Counted from the first letter of the stretch, positions 1-8,194 are shown. The stretch: 49,239 nt of DNA from an uncultured Lachnospiraceae bacterium (GCA_910579805.1 CAJTWM010000026.1:1-49239), one strand, 5' to 3'. Notes: generated from the sequence alone by a model not told the origin. A program made the numbers and translations.

Positions 1-482
1 ATATTACCTACGGCTTGGAATATTTTTTCAAATGTTCCGCCTGAAATAATGATAAAAGTAAAAGAAAAGGCTATAACAGAATATCGAATACCGAAATCAA
101 TAACGGGTTCTGATGATGTAAATACTCTTAAAAAAGTTGGAATAATAGAAATTACACTAACGGTAATAACTATACTATGTATAACAGCAAATACCATGCC
201 TTGTGTAGCTGCCATATTTGCCCTTGAATATTCTTCTGTACCCAAATAAAAAGCTATTGCTGCGTTAATTCCTATGGCAAAGCCAATAGCAACAGCATTG
301 ATAAAATTCTGAACAGGAAAGACTAATGACAATGCCGTCATAGCGTCCTCACTAATTTGGGCTACAAAAAAGCTGTCTACAATGTTATATAAAGAATTTA
401 CCAACATTGAGAGTACCATAGGAAGTGACATTGATAAAATTAATGGCAATACAGGTTTTTCTTTCATAAATTTTTCGTCCAT
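1..482 (-). CDS. MATE-family multidrug/Na+ efflux transporter, N-terminal part (runs off left edge)
   Basis: Reading the minus strand from an ATG at 480-482 gives about 160 codons with no stop before the window edge. The protein starts MDEKFMKEKPVLPLILSMSL and continues with SLYNIVDSFFVAQ and a series of hydrophobic helices, the typical MATE N-terminus (NorM/MepA type, drug:cation antiport in the inner membrane). A GGGAGG box sits seven bases before the ATG. The C-terminal two thirds are outside the window, so intactness cannot be judged. A second, truncated MATE start lies at 1554-1740 and resembles this one in its first 40 residues (MSLPxxxSM, SxYNxxDSxFVA), so the two are paralogues or a duplication. 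Confidence 0.85.
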   Translation of the reverse strand, partial: MDEKFMKEKPVLPLILSMSLPMVLSMLVNSLYNIVDSFFVAQISEDAMTALSLVFPVQNFINAVAIGFAIGINAAIAFYLGTEEYSRANMAATQGMVFAVIHSIVITVSVISIIPTFLRVFTSSEPVIDFGIRYSVIAFSFTFIIISGGTFEKIFQAVGN

Positions 483-534
483 TTTAATTCCTCCCTTAAT
501 TTGCTAACATAAAAAATGTGTACTTATTTGTTTG

Positions 535-821
535 TCATAAAACAAATAGGATTTTTATACCTTTATTACGAAATTCTTTTTTAACAACTACATCACAAAT
601 GTAAAAATGCGTTGCATAATCAGTAATCACTCTGGCAAATCCAACTTGTTGTCCGTTTTTTGTAAATGCACCGTAGCAGATTGAATTATTTAATGATTTG
701 ATGATAGCCTCTTTTTTCGGTCTTTCGCCCATACAGTTTGCCTTAAAAGATTTACTACCTCTTTTGGGGACATATTTTCAACCCCCATTTTAATTGTAAT
801 AGATGTATCTTTCCTGTACAT
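535..821 (-). pseudogene. GNAT acetyltransferase, frameshifted and truncated
   Basis: From an ATG at 819-821 with a perfect GGAGG upstream, the frame reads MYRKDTSITIKMGVENMSPK and then LLRQTVWAKDR. The match then shifts frame at a run of six A/T near 711-730 and continues as KSLNNSICYGAFTKNGQQVG, FARVITDYATHFYICDVVV and RNKGI. This is the acetyl-CoA-binding core of a small GNAT N-acetyltransferase (usually about 140 residues). After RNKGI the match stops and the frame ends at 535, so the C-terminal helix and last strand are missing. The frameshift and the truncation both argue for a dead gene. The substrate cannot be told. Confidence 0.7.
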
Positions 822-1043
822 TTTTATTTACCTCCGTTATGAAGTGACTTTTGTCAAGAGGTAAAATTAAATACAACAAACTTTTTCTCTGACAAAACCC
901 CCATTTGTTTTCGGAAGATATCTTGGAGAAGCCCTCTGATTAACAGTTCCCGGCATTTGGCCACTCCGTTATTCGTGGATTGGTTACCTCAGGTCAATGG
1001 TCCGCCGTGGGTTCTGCTTTCCAATTGCGTGGATCAATGTATT

Positions 1044-1553
1044 CTACACTGCCGACATGGAGGTACCGCAGATAACCCGAACCTTGAAATCCAAAAAGGC
1101 TTCTTCAAGATATCTTCCCTGCTGCTTTGTTGTTGTCATTTTTTGCTGCTGCGGATTACGCAGTTTTTCCTGCTTAATCCGCTTGTCTGCCATCATGCCC
1201 CATATGAAGCAGGCAAGTTCCCTTGCAACCGCCGTTACCGCTATATTCCTTTTCTTTCCATGCCTTATCATCCTGTAATACTTTCTTCTCAGCCTCTCAT
1301 TTGCTTTGTCTGCATAGGCGGTCACCTCCGGCGGGTTGCCATACTGTCTCGCTTTTAGATCTTTTGATTTATGCCCGATCTGCCCTTTGCATATCCCTCC
1401 TGACGCTTCTGTAAGAAGTTTTCTCAAATGGCTGTTCCCCGCTTTGGTAATCGGAAGCCTGTTAATACTGTCACTGCCCGAATCCTCCCCCGGCACCAGC
1501 CCCAGATATGCAGCATAGATGTTCCCTTTCGCAAATCTCTTGAAATCCCCGGT
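1044..1553 (-). pseudogene. IS110-family transposase, C-terminal remnant
   Basis: The minus strand reads KRFAKGNIYAAYLGLVPGED, then INRLPITKAGNSHLRKLLTE, then a charged C-terminal tail. This is the Transposase_20 (C-terminal) domain of IS110/IS1111 transposases, with the conserved G-x-V-P-G-E and TKAGN-x-HLR-x-LL motifs. The N-terminal DEDD catalytic domain is absent: at about 1553 the frame joins a MATE gene fragment. It is therefore an inactive tail. The stretch 822-1043 downstream holds no gene. It contains an inverted repeat (TTTTGTCA at 849-856 with TGACAAAA at 890-897) and may be element end sequence. Confidence 0.8.
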
Positions 1554-1740
1554 TCATTAATGTTGTGATTGGAAAAGACAGAGAAACAGCCGTTAATGCG
1601 TTCTCGCTTAACCGGGCGACAAAAGCACTGTCTGACAAATTGTATGAATATTGAAGAAACATGGAAAATAGTGGCGGTAATGACATTTCAAAAATCAGCT
1701 TTCCAACTGGCATAACTTCCATTTTATTTTCAGCCATCAT
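1554..1740 (-). pseudogene. MATE transporter, 5' fragment interrupted by IS110 remnant
   Basis: Starts at an ATG (1738-1740) with GGAGG just upstream and reads MMAENKMEVMPVGKLIFEMS, LPPLFSMFLQYSYNLSDSAF and VARLSENALTAVSLSFPITT before leaving the MATE pattern at about 1554, where IS110 sequence begins. Only the first transmembrane helices remain, so it cannot act as a transporter. It is similar to the start of the MATE gene at 1-482. Confidence 0.75.
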
Positions 1741-1783
1741 ATATCCTCCAAAATTTGATAAACATTTTCCGAATTATAACAAC

Positions 1784-1821
1784 AAAAAGCCACACAGTTA
1801 TCAAACTGATAACTGTGTGGC
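1784..1821 (-). terminator. Perfect hairpin with T-run ahead of the truncated MATE gene
   Basis: GCCACACAGTTATC (1789-1802) and GATAACTGTGTGGC (1808-1821) form a 14-bp perfect stem with a 5-nt loop. On the minus strand the stem is followed by five Ts, which is intrinsic-terminator geometry. It stands about 50 bases upstream of the MATE start at 1740, so it is either the end of the upstream transcript or an attenuator in the leader of the exporter gene. Confidence 0.65.
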
Positions 1822-1923
1822 AAAAAGATGACATATCAATCCGGAAAAGTCCACTCAAAATTTTACAGAAAAATATTATAAGGAATTTTTTTGTTTGTCA
1901 ATAGTTTTTTAGAAATGTTAAGT

Positions 1924-2196
1924 TTAGTCCATTTCCCGAAGCAATCCCTTTTCATCTCGTATTCTGTTGCGGGTAATATATCCTGCCTGCTCCAGTTTGT
2001 GTATAATCGTTGTAATAGCGTCTAAACCCTCTTTGTTGATATAAGCTAACTCTTGCAGGGTAAAATTCCATTCCGGGGGCAATGAGAGCATTTGACAGAG
2101 CAATCCTTTTGCCCGTAGGGATAACTGGCGGTTGCGTAAGTGGGTGTTTGGCATAATCGTATAATCTTTGACTTTTTCTACTCTGAATACTGGCAT
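1924..2196 (-). pseudogene. Helix-turn-helix (replication/mobile-element type) protein, C-terminally truncated
   Basis: The likely start is the ATG at 2194-2196, preceded by GAAAGGA. The product (90 residues) starts MPVFRVEKVKDYTIMPNTHL and continues LSLRAKGLLCQMLSLPPEW and LEQAGYITRNRIRDEKGLLR. This is the N-terminal winged-helix region of the HTH proteins found in clostridial plasmids and integrative elements, close to phage replisome-organiser proteins. Those proteins are normally well over 200 residues; here a stop follows directly after the HTH. The reading frame is open to 2361, but that upstream part has no recognisable similarity or RBS. It is probably a remnant of an integrative element. 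Confidence 0.55.
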
Positions 2197-2436
2197 AATA
2201 GGCTTGTCCTTTCTTTTAGTGTGAAAGCCGAAGTCCACAGCTTTGAGGGGCGTGTGGGTATGCGTCTTAGTGATTATATTGTGCGTGTTCTGATTTACTG
2301 CAATCTTCCCGGTTTGTTTCCCCCCCAAACGCCTTGTATAAGAAAATTCTGGACTTTGCAAAAAGTGTAGCCAATTGGAAAATGGAACACTGGCTGATTC
2401 ATTTACGGTCTGTCAGGAGCTGTATCTGTGATGATT

Positions 2437-3393
2437 TTAAATGGAAAATCCCATAGAGGTCAGCATTTCCTTATCCTGATCGATATGGTTGCCGGAGGTC
2501 GTCAGCATGTCCCCGGTGATCGTTGCATTTGCGCCGGAAAGAAAGGCTTTTCGTCCGGAGGATTTCATAAGGCTGCGTCCGGCGGCAAGGCGTATGTAGG
2601 CAGTCGGATTTATATAGCGGAACATAGCGATCGTGCGGAGAATCTCATCTTCGCTTAAAGGAGGAAGATCTTCAAAGGCGGTTCCCTTAATGGGGATCAA
2701 GGCATTCAGCGGGATGGATTCTACAGAAAGCTCTGCAAGACTCACCGCCATATCCAGCCTGTCTTCAAAAGTTTCTCCCATTCCGATAATGCCGCCTGAG
2801 CAGACCGAAAGCCCCGCTTCATGGGCAAGCCGGATGCCGTTTATTTTATCTTCATAGTGATGGGTGGTGCAGATATTGGGGAAGTTCCGTTTGGAAGTTT
2901 CAATATTTTCATGATACATTTCCACACCGCTTTTCTTTAAGGCAAGAAAGGCGTCCAAATCCAAAAGGCCATGAGAAGCACAGAGCATGATGGAAAATTT
3001 TTCATGCATTTCTTTGTATGCCTCGCAGGCATATTCAAAATCTTTTCCGGTAAGCGTTCGTCCTGCCGTCACAATGGAATAGCGGTGGACGCCCTTTTCA
3101 GCATGTTTCTTACAATCTTCAATTAATGTTTCCTTGTCTAAAAAGGGATATTCGGTAATATCGGTATGATGATGGGCGCTTTGTGCGCAAAATTTACAGT
3201 TTTCGCTGCAATGTCCGCTCCGGCCGTTGATGATTGAGCATAAGTCCACATGATTGCCGCATAAGGCTGCCCGTATTTTGTCCGCGCCCTTGCATAGATC
3301 TATGAGGTCAGCGGTTGCAAAGAAGCGGAGATCATCATTTCTGCCTAAGCGTTTTCCTTCTATTATTTCCTTCGCTAATTTTATAATATCCAT
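2437..3393 (-). CDS. bioB: Biotin synthase (radical SAM)
   Basis: A 318-residue radical-SAM enzyme that inserts sulfur into dethiobiotin to make biotin. The [4Fe-4S] motif is CSENCKFC (Cys62, Cys66, Cys69). Further BioB signatures are YHENIETSKRNFPNICTTH, VCSGGIIGMGE, NALIPIKGT and the C-terminal GDMLTTSGN. Length is normal for clostridial BioB. AGGAG stands six bases before the ATG. It follows bioY by 102 bases on the same strand, so the two are probably one transcript. No bioA, bioD or bioF is in the window, so the precursor may be made elsewhere or imported. Confidence 0.95.
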   Translation of the reverse strand: MDIIKLAKEIIEGKRLGRNDDLRFFATADLIDLCKGADKIRAALCGNHVDLCSIINGRSGHCSENCKFCAQSAHHHTDITEYPFLDKETLIEDCKKHAEKGVHRYSIVTAGRTLTGKDFEYACEAYKEMHEKFSIMLCASHGLLDLDAFLALKKSGVEMYHENIETSKRNFPNICTTHHYEDKINGIRLAHEAGLSVCSGGIIGMGETFEDRLDMAVSLAELSVESIPLNALIPIKGTAFEDLPPLSEDEILRTIAMFRYINPTAYIRLAAGRSLMKSSGRKAFLSGANATITGDMLTTSGNHIDQDKEMLTSMGFSI

Positions 3394-3495
3394 ATCTTAC
3401 TCCTGTTCCGCCCGCATTAACGGACTAAAATCAATCATTGAAAGTTTTATATTTTGCAAACATGGGTACCGGTTATTCCGGATCATTACGAATAT

Positions 3496-4053
3496 TTAGG
3501 CAGATATTTCAATGAATCCCGCTTTAGCAAGGCGCTTGCGTATTTCATTTCCGGCGAAGACTGCAATCAGTATCTTTACGATGTCGCCCGGAAGATAGGG
3601 AATTACGCCGGCCATAAGCGCGGCGGCAAAGTCCATATGCGCCTGATAAGCCAGCCAGATCGTTCCGAAAGCATAGGTGACTGCCGTACCGACGACCATA
3701 CCGGCAGCATACATATAAATTTTTCCGTTAAATTTTTCAACAAAAAAACCGCTGATCAGCGCAAGGAAAACAAAGCCGATCAGGTATCCGCCCGTGGGTC
3801 CGAGCAGTTTTCCGGGACCGGAAGTAAAGGCGGAAAAGACGGGCACTCCTGCCAATCCAATCAGGAGATAGATGAGATAACTGACAACGCCCTTTTTCCA
3901 TCCGAGGATCATGACAGTCAGGTAAATGGCAAGATTGGTAAAAGAGATCGGGACGGGAGAAACCGGGATCGTGATAGATAAAGGTCCCAGAATGCAAGTG
4001 ACAGCCGCCATAAGGGCAATGATAGTAAGAGTTTGTGTTTTCGTATGTTTCAT
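3496..4053 (-). CDS. bioY: Biotin ECF transporter S component BioY
   Basis: A 185-residue integral membrane protein with about six hydrophobic helices and the BioY pattern: ITIPVSPVPISFTNLAIYL near the N-terminus, GVPVFSAFTSGPGKLLGPTGGY in the middle, and GVIPYLPGDIVKILIAV near the C-terminus. BioY binds biotin and works with the shared EcfA/A'/T module, which is not in this window. GGAGG stands ahead of the ATG. Its promoter overlaps a BirA-type operator (4086-4140), so biotin-dependent repression is likely. Confidence 0.94.
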   Translation of the reverse strand: MKHTKTQTLTIIALMAAVTCILGPLSITIPVSPVPISFTNLAIYLTVMILGWKKGVVSYLIYLLIGLAGVPVFSAFTSGPGKLLGPTGGYLIGFVFLALISGFFVEKFNGKIYMYAAGMVVGTAVTYAFGTIWLAYQAHMDFAAALMAGVIPYLPGDIVKILIAVFAGNEIRKRLAKAGFIEISA

Positions 4054-4085
4054 ATTCGCCTCCGTTTTGTATGATTTCTGTTATG

Positions 4086-4140
4086 AGTGTATGATAGAAA
4101 AGAACAAATGTCAACCATATAATAAAAAGAAAGTTAACAA
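4086..4140 (-). promoter_or_regulatory. bioY-bioB promoter with BirA-type operator
   Basis: On the minus strand, TTGACA (4109-4114), a 17-bp spacer and TACACT (4086-4091) make a sigma-A promoter 33 bases before bioY. On the plus strand, ATGTCAACC (4108-4116), 15 bases, and AGTTAACAA (4132-4140) match the known BirA operator form TTGTTAACC-N15-GGTTAACAA at 7/9 and 8/9 positions. The left operator half covers the -35 box, so BirA-biotinyl-AMP binding would block RNA polymerase. The operator identity follows from the consensus and the downstream genes; binding is inferred. Confidence 0.75.
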
Positions 4141-4203
4141 TTGTAAGAAATCAGAAAGGGAATAAAATGAAACATTTATAAATTTTATTTCCCCTGATAT
4201 TTG

Positions 4204-4232
4204 TATATTGGAGATAACATATTCATATAAAT
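4204..4232 (+). promoter_or_regulatory. Candidate sigma-E-type sporulation promoter of spmA
   Basis: TATATT (4204-4209), 14 bases and CATATAAAT (4224-4232) resemble the mother-cell sigma-E form (ATATT, N13-15, CATAnnnT). The site lies 30 bases before the spmA start. The AT-rich context makes chance matches likely. Confidence 0.35.
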
Positions 4233-4261
4233 GAAAAGATAAAAGGAAAGAGACTGACGAT

Positions 4262-4900
4262 ATGCTGAATTATATATGGGCGGGGATGATTCTTTTAGGA
4301 ATCGTGTACGGTACGTTGACAGGAAATATGGAGGCGCTGACAAATGCGGCGATGGACTCGGCGGGAGAAGCGGTTTCGTTATGTATTACTACTTCGGGTG
4401 TTATGGCGCTTTGGATGGGGCTTATGGAGATTGCACAGAAATCGGGCCTGATTGCAAGGCTGACGAAAGGGATACAGCCTTTTATTTCATTTTTGTTTCC
4501 CAGGATTCCGAAAGAGCATGAGGCGAGAGAGTATATTTCGGCTAATGTGATTGCTAATGTGTTAGGATTGGGCTGGGCGTGTACACCTGCGGGGCTGAAA
4601 GCAATGGAGGCACTGGCGAAGCTGGAGGCGGAGAGAGAGAATCCGGAATATCTGACGGAAAATGGAAAAAGAGGTAATGACGGAAAGAGGGGGCGTGCTG
4701 CAAGCAATGAAATGTGTACGTTTCTGATATTGAATATTTCATCGTTACAGCTTATTCCGGTGAATATGATTGCTTATCGGCAGCAGTACGGGAGCGCGAA
4801 TCCGGCGGGGATCATTGCGCCGGCGATTGTGGCGACATTTGTGAGTACGGTGGTGGCGGTGGTGTATTGTAAAGTGAAAAACAGGAAGGGGAGAGCGTGA
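4262..4900 (+). CDS. spmA: Spore maturation protein A
   Basis: A 212-residue membrane protein with the nucleoside-recognition/Gate fold seen in SpmA. Recognisable segments are MLNYIWAGMILLGIVYGTLT, TSGVMALWMGLMEIAQKSGL, LGLGWACTPAGLKAMEAL, NEMCTFLILNISSLQLIPVN and the final helix ANPAGIIAPAIVATFVSTVV. SpmA and SpmB work together in spore core dehydration and heat resistance. The protein is slightly longer than the B. subtilis one because of a charged loop before NEMCTF. AAAGGAAAG precedes the ATG. spmB, normally the next gene, lies about 17 kb downstream here (21816). Decayed copies of the last 100 or so bases of this gene occur at 5213-5304 and 10850-10980. Confidence 0.93.
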   Translation: MLNYIWAGMILLGIVYGTLTGNMEALTNAAMDSAGEAVSLCITTSGVMALWMGLMEIAQKSGLIARLTKGIQPFISFLFPRIPKEHEAREYISANVIANVLGLGWACTPAGLKAMEALAKLEAERENPEYLTENGKRGNDGKRGRAASNEMCTFLILNISSLQLIPVNMIAYRQQYGSANPAGIIAPAIVATFVSTVVAVVYCKVKNRKGRA

Positions 4901-4913
4901 GGGCTCTCCGTTT
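4890..4913 (+). terminator. Hairpin overlapping the spmA stop codon
   Basis: GGAGAGC (4890-4896) pairs with GCTCTCC (4903-4909) around a 6-nt loop that contains the spmA stop codon. Only three Ts follow (GTTTG), so termination may be weak. The same hairpin with a better T-run recurs in the decayed spmA tail at 10952-10980. Confidence 0.5.
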
Positions 4914-4984
4914 GTACTATGTTTATACAAGTATATGGCAGAAACAGTTTTGGAAATTACAATAAAATCACAGTTTAATAGTGA

Positions 4985-5233
4985 ATGGAGAGAATTTCGT
5001 TGCGTAATATTCCGTCTCTCAGACAAGATCTTACGTTTACCCAGTTGAAGATATATTATTAGGAAAGAGGATTTGGGTTAAATAGGAAATTTGCTAATAG
5101 TCTTGAATTGCTTATGTCTGAAGGAAAATATAATTATATTGGTTATTTGCTTGCAGATGAAAATGGCGTATTAATTAAAGTTGCAAAGTATGTTGGAATA
5201 ACAAAAGTAACAGGCAGTAGTACGGGAGCGTAA
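4985..5233 (+). pseudogene. Fragment of an AlbA_2/Schlafen-type ATP-binding regulator
   Basis: In one frame from 4985 the sequence reads MERISLRNIPSLRQDLTFTQ, LKIYY, a TAG stop at 5060-5062, then ERGFGLNRKFANSLELL, SEGKYNYIGYLLADENG and IKVAKYVG. This is the middle segment of the putative DNA-binding/ATP-binding proteins with an N-terminal AlbA_2 domain, common in Clostridia. The domain itself and the C-terminal half are missing, and the frame has an internal stop. At about 5213 it runs directly into a decayed copy of the spmA 3' end. It is not functional. Confidence 0.6.
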
Positions 5234-5304
5234 ATTCGACGAGAATTATTGTGGAGACGGTTAGGGGTACGTTGGCGGTGGTATATTGTAAGGAGAAGGA
5301 TAGG
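5213..5304 (+). repeat. Decayed copy of the spmA 3' end (copy 2)
   Basis: GGCAGTAGTACGGGAGCG corresponds to GGCAGCAGTACGGGAGCG in spmA (from 4779). Similarity resumes at GTACGTTGGCGGTGGTATAT, matching the spmA coding end through TGTAA-G-GA, with about 15 bases lost in between. It ends at the IS1182-like terminus at 5306. The reading frame is destroyed. Confidence 0.65.
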
Positions 5305-5305
5305 C

Positions 5306-5610
5306 GGGGCTGTTGCTTTAACGAATGGAAATAAAAAAACCTAGTATTATCCTGCTATTCTATAAAGCAACATATTTTAATGAGCAATTTCTCATGACCT
5401 GAAAGTTTGTTTTAATGTGTTTAAGACTAAACACTTTTCACGGGAAACAGATGCATTCTCGTTCTGCCTTTTTAGAGCTTATTCATGTTCACGGCCATGG
5501 CAAGCAGTATACTTTCCGCAAGCATATTGGATGTTCCTCTGCTCACATATCTCCTGAACTCTGTATACCCTGCTTTAAAGCCCTAAAAGAGCCTTATACC
5601 TGAATACTTC
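5306..5610 (-). mobile_element. IS1182-like element end with transposase C-terminal remnant (copy 1)
   Basis: The left edge GGGGCTGTTGCTTTAAC (5306-5322) recurs nearly unchanged at 6972-6989. On the minus strand, 5605 to 5470 reads GFKAGYTEFRRYVSRGTSN and MLAESILLAMAVNMNKL, the C-terminus typical of IS1182-family DDE transposases, with a stop codon upstream. Most of the transposase is missing. From about 5610 to the next gene at 5928 nothing clear is visible; the sequence is AT-rich and may be further IS debris. Confidence 0.55.
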
Positions 5611-5927
5611 GGTTTATTCTCGAAAGAATGCTTTCATCTGAGAAGATTTATTTCAAGTCTTCTGGTCTGTATTTTACCTTTGTTCTTTCTTCCAAAGGTG
5701 TCTTGCAGTTATTCGCTTTGATACAGTGATTTAAACTTAAGTGGAAGTTTTAATTGATATTTGTCCTGATTAAGACTATAATTTTCCCATAAGTTAATGT
5801 GTTTGGGTATACGTTAATTTTACACCAAATGCCGGATTCTTTCGAGGTCTGACAGTTATTTTTTCATAGAAAAGGAGCTATGCACTAATCTTTTAGTACG
5901 ATATTCCCTAAAGTTTCTATATTTACT

Positions 5928-6902
5928 TCACTCTTTGGATAGAGGAAATAATTCGGGGTAAATTCCGGAATGTTTATTGAGCATTGCCTCTTTTCGTACA
6001 TCTTTCCTTTTTTGTCTATTTTGAAAACATATTATTTGTTTAAATAAATCTATTCCACCAGCATCCATACAGATTTCATTGATAGTTTTTCCAGTACATT
6101 CTGGATGTTCGGATAAGAACTGTTTGATTTTGGACGATGCCAAAAACCTTTGCTCTGTAATTTCTGCATCTAAGCAAAAATCTTTGTGCATTTCTTCAAA
6201 GGATTTATCAGTGTACTTTATTACATAAATCGACTTGTTCAACTTGTCTCCTAATTCGGAGTCGATACAACTATCATCCATATGTGGTGACATGGAAAGC
6301 ATAGTAGCACTACAATAGCCAGCGGAGAAAATATTAGAACCTACCCGGCTATCAAAGTCATGATCCGAAAGGTAAATTCGGCCAATATCAATTCGTTCAT
6401 TTTTATAGTATAGATTCAGAATATATAATGCTCCCATAGCATAAAGCAAGTTTTCAATCGTTGCTTTTTTCAATGATTTTATACGATTATGTTTGATTGC
6501 TTGATATGCACATTTCCATTTTCCTTTGCCGCGTATGTTACATTTGACTAAAGGTGTTAGTATTCTATTGCTTGCATTGGTGAAATAGAAATTAGTGGCC
6601 GAAACGGTGATTTCCTTTTTACTGATTAGCCATTTTTTCTCTAATAAATCGAGACAGTCCGTATCAAAATATATATCTCTGGAATTTCCGTTACTATCAA
6701 TTGTAGACATGTTTCCGCCCAACAATTCATATAATTCTTTTGAAATAGCTTCAATTTCAATAGCACAACGAATAATAAGATCCGCAATGTGCATAGAGTA
6801 TACATTTAGTTGGTCATCAGAAAAATGGATATATTCTGCAAGCTCCAAAAAATCTTTTTCTAAATTCATATATACTGGCCAGTAAAGATTAGGTGTAGAC
6901 AT
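5928..6902 (-). CDS. Hypothetical protein with HEPN-like helical segment
   Basis: An intact 324-residue soluble protein with AGAGGAGG seven bases before the ATG. I do not recognise a named family with certainty. The segment WKCAYQAIKHNR (about 129-140) followed by ATIENLLYAMGALYILNLYY recalls abortive-infection-like proteins that carry HEPN helices around a (Y/W)...KHxR motif. A canonical R-x4-6-H motif is not evident. The C-terminus (INEICMDAGGIDLFKQIICF) is helix-rich. The gene lies between two like-oriented IS1182-type remnants and starts a run of defence-like genes. A phage-defence role is a guess from context. Confidence 0.5.
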   Translation of the reverse strand: MSTPNLYWPVYMNLEKDFLELAEYIHFSDDQLNVYSMHIADLIIRCAIEIEAISKELYELLGGNMSTIDSNGNSRDIYFDTDCLDLLEKKWLISKKEITVSATNFYFTNASNRILTPLVKCNIRGKGKWKCAYQAIKHNRIKSLKKATIENLLYAMGALYILNLYYKNERIDIGRIYLSDHDFDSRVGSNIFSAGYCSATMLSMSPHMDDSCIDSELGDKLNKSIYVIKYTDKSFEEMHKDFCLDAEITEQRFLASSKIKQFLSEHPECTGKTINEICMDAGGIDLFKQIICFQNRQKRKDVRKEAMLNKHSGIYPELFPLSKE

Positions 6903-6971
6903 ATTTAAGCCTCCTCTTTTTCAATTATATCAACTATTTCAAGGAGTATCAATAAAGAAGCAAAATCAAGA

Positions 6972-7205
6972 GGGGACTGTTGCTTTAACAAATAAAAATC
7001 CGCGAAGCGACAGCTGTATTTTTACTGTTTTTATATGTGATTTCAAGAAAAAGTTCCGGATGATTCTGTTGGTTTATAAAAAGTATACTTTAATAAGCCA
7101 TTTTCTATGGCTTGAAAGTTTTTCCCGTCCTGCCTCTTTGAATCTTATTATGGAGCTTGTTTATGTTCATTGTCATGGCGAACAGTATACTTTCTGCAAG
7201 TTTTG
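6972..7205 (-). mobile_element. IS1182-like element end with transposase C-terminal remnant (copy 2)
   Basis: The terminus GGGGACTGTTGCTTTAAC (6972-6989) matches copy 1 at 5306. On the minus strand near 7205-7120 the frame reads SKLAESILFAMTMNINKL, then HNKIQRGRTG, a typical IS1182 transposase end. It is in the same orientation as copy 1, so the two flank the gene at 5928-6902 like the arms of a decayed composite transposon. Its upstream side abuts an IS110 remnant. Confidence 0.6.
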
Positions 7206-7237
7206 ATGGAGGATCAATACATACGTTGTAGTTACAG

Positions 7238-7462
7238 TCAAAAGTATTTTACAAGGTTGTCGCCGTAGTGTGCTGTCGATTCAAGAACGATGATGATGCC
7301 GTCAGAGTAAGGAAGTTCAATAAAACGAGACTGCAATAGTTGGAAATCATCACCGTCATTCGTAAATTTGAACGGCTTCATGAGTTCAGTGCCATCGGAA
7401 GATATGGTTGATGCAAAGTGATGGAGTTTGGCAATATCAATGCCTACATAGATCGTAAGGTT
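7238..7462 (-). pseudogene. IS110-family transposase, N-terminal remnant
   Basis: The minus strand from 7462 reads NLTIYVGIDIAKLHHFAS, ISSDGTELMKPFKFTNDGDD and IIIVLESTAHYGDNLVKYF, the DEDD (RuvC-like) domain of IS110 transposases with its first catalytic Asp (GID) and Glu (LES) visible. GGAGG (7466-7470) precedes it. The frame stops at 7238 and the C-terminal domain is absent, replaced by the IS1182-like remnant. The C-terminal piece at 1044-1553 belongs to the same family but need not come from the same copy. 7470-7560 is the likely 5' non-coding part of the element. Confidence 0.7.
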
Positions 7463-7632
7463 GTACCTCCCTTGAATAACCTAAACAGGCGTTTACAAAA
7501 CGACACACGCCGTATAAATATGGCATTTTTGTTAGATAAAATGAAATAATCCCTCACTGGATATGGTATAATAGAGTTGACTAGAAACTAAAAACCATAC
7601 ACCCAAGAAAAGAGTTATTCTGATACTTATGA

Positions 7633-8190
7633 TATCATATAAACAGCTTTTTTTGACAAATATTTTGTCAGATTGCCAAAAAAATTTAAAAATGACAAAC
7701 CTGCGTTTTTTCTCTACTGGAAACTTATATCGATATGGATGAGTTTATTTTGGTTTCTTTCAGAAACCATTTCTATGCATCAACGGGCAGAATCCGCAAA
7801 TACCTTTTACATACTTTGCTGTGGGCTTTGATGATCTGACGTATTTTCTTCATCCCTACAGACCAATTTCTCTTAACCTTTCTTGCTTACTCGAAACCAC
7901 TTCGTGAGTTCTGTGGTTTTTCCAAAGTCCCGGATGTTTCCAAAATCGTACGTTTCAAGCAGGATTTTTTACATGATTTACAACTTGTATTTGATAACCT
8001 CGTTGATGTTGCAGAACCCATCTTTCAGGCTATTCATTCCACCAAAGCGGATACGGCTATCTTTGATTCTTTTGGTATTGAGGCTTTCGTTACTGGAAAA
8101 ATCCAAAATACGCAAATCGCATTATTATGCAGTTCAAAGCTTATGCCAAGACGAACAACTTCAATAAGAATTATGGCCCTTACAAGGCAG
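7633..8190 (+). pseudogene. DDE transposase, frameshifted remnant
   Basis: Pieces of one protein appear in successive frames: DEFILVSFRNHFYASTGRIR, then a longer piece with FLAYSKPLREFCGFSKVPDV, SKIVRFKQDFLHDLQLVFDN and TKADTAIFDSFGIEAFVTGK, then NPKYANRI and FKAYAKTNNFNKNYGPYKAA. This matches a widespread clostridial IS transposase around its first catalytic Asp (IFDSFGIEA; usually IFDSSGIEA). Several frameshifts and loss of the C-terminal half show it is dead. It is followed directly by the recombinase tail at 8195. Confidence 0.6.
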
Positions 8191-8194
8191 CTTG

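Noticed and set aside
957..1358. 133-codon plus-strand frame, Cys-rich
   Set aside because: Antisense to the IS110 transposase remnant, whose motifs are clear.
3454..3981. 175-codon plus-strand frame
   Set aside because: Antisense to bioY; low-complexity polar residues, no RBS.
5720..5760. Second recombinase tail (FKLKWKF-stop)
   Set aside because: Only seven residues in frame, with a stop just upstream; too short to support.
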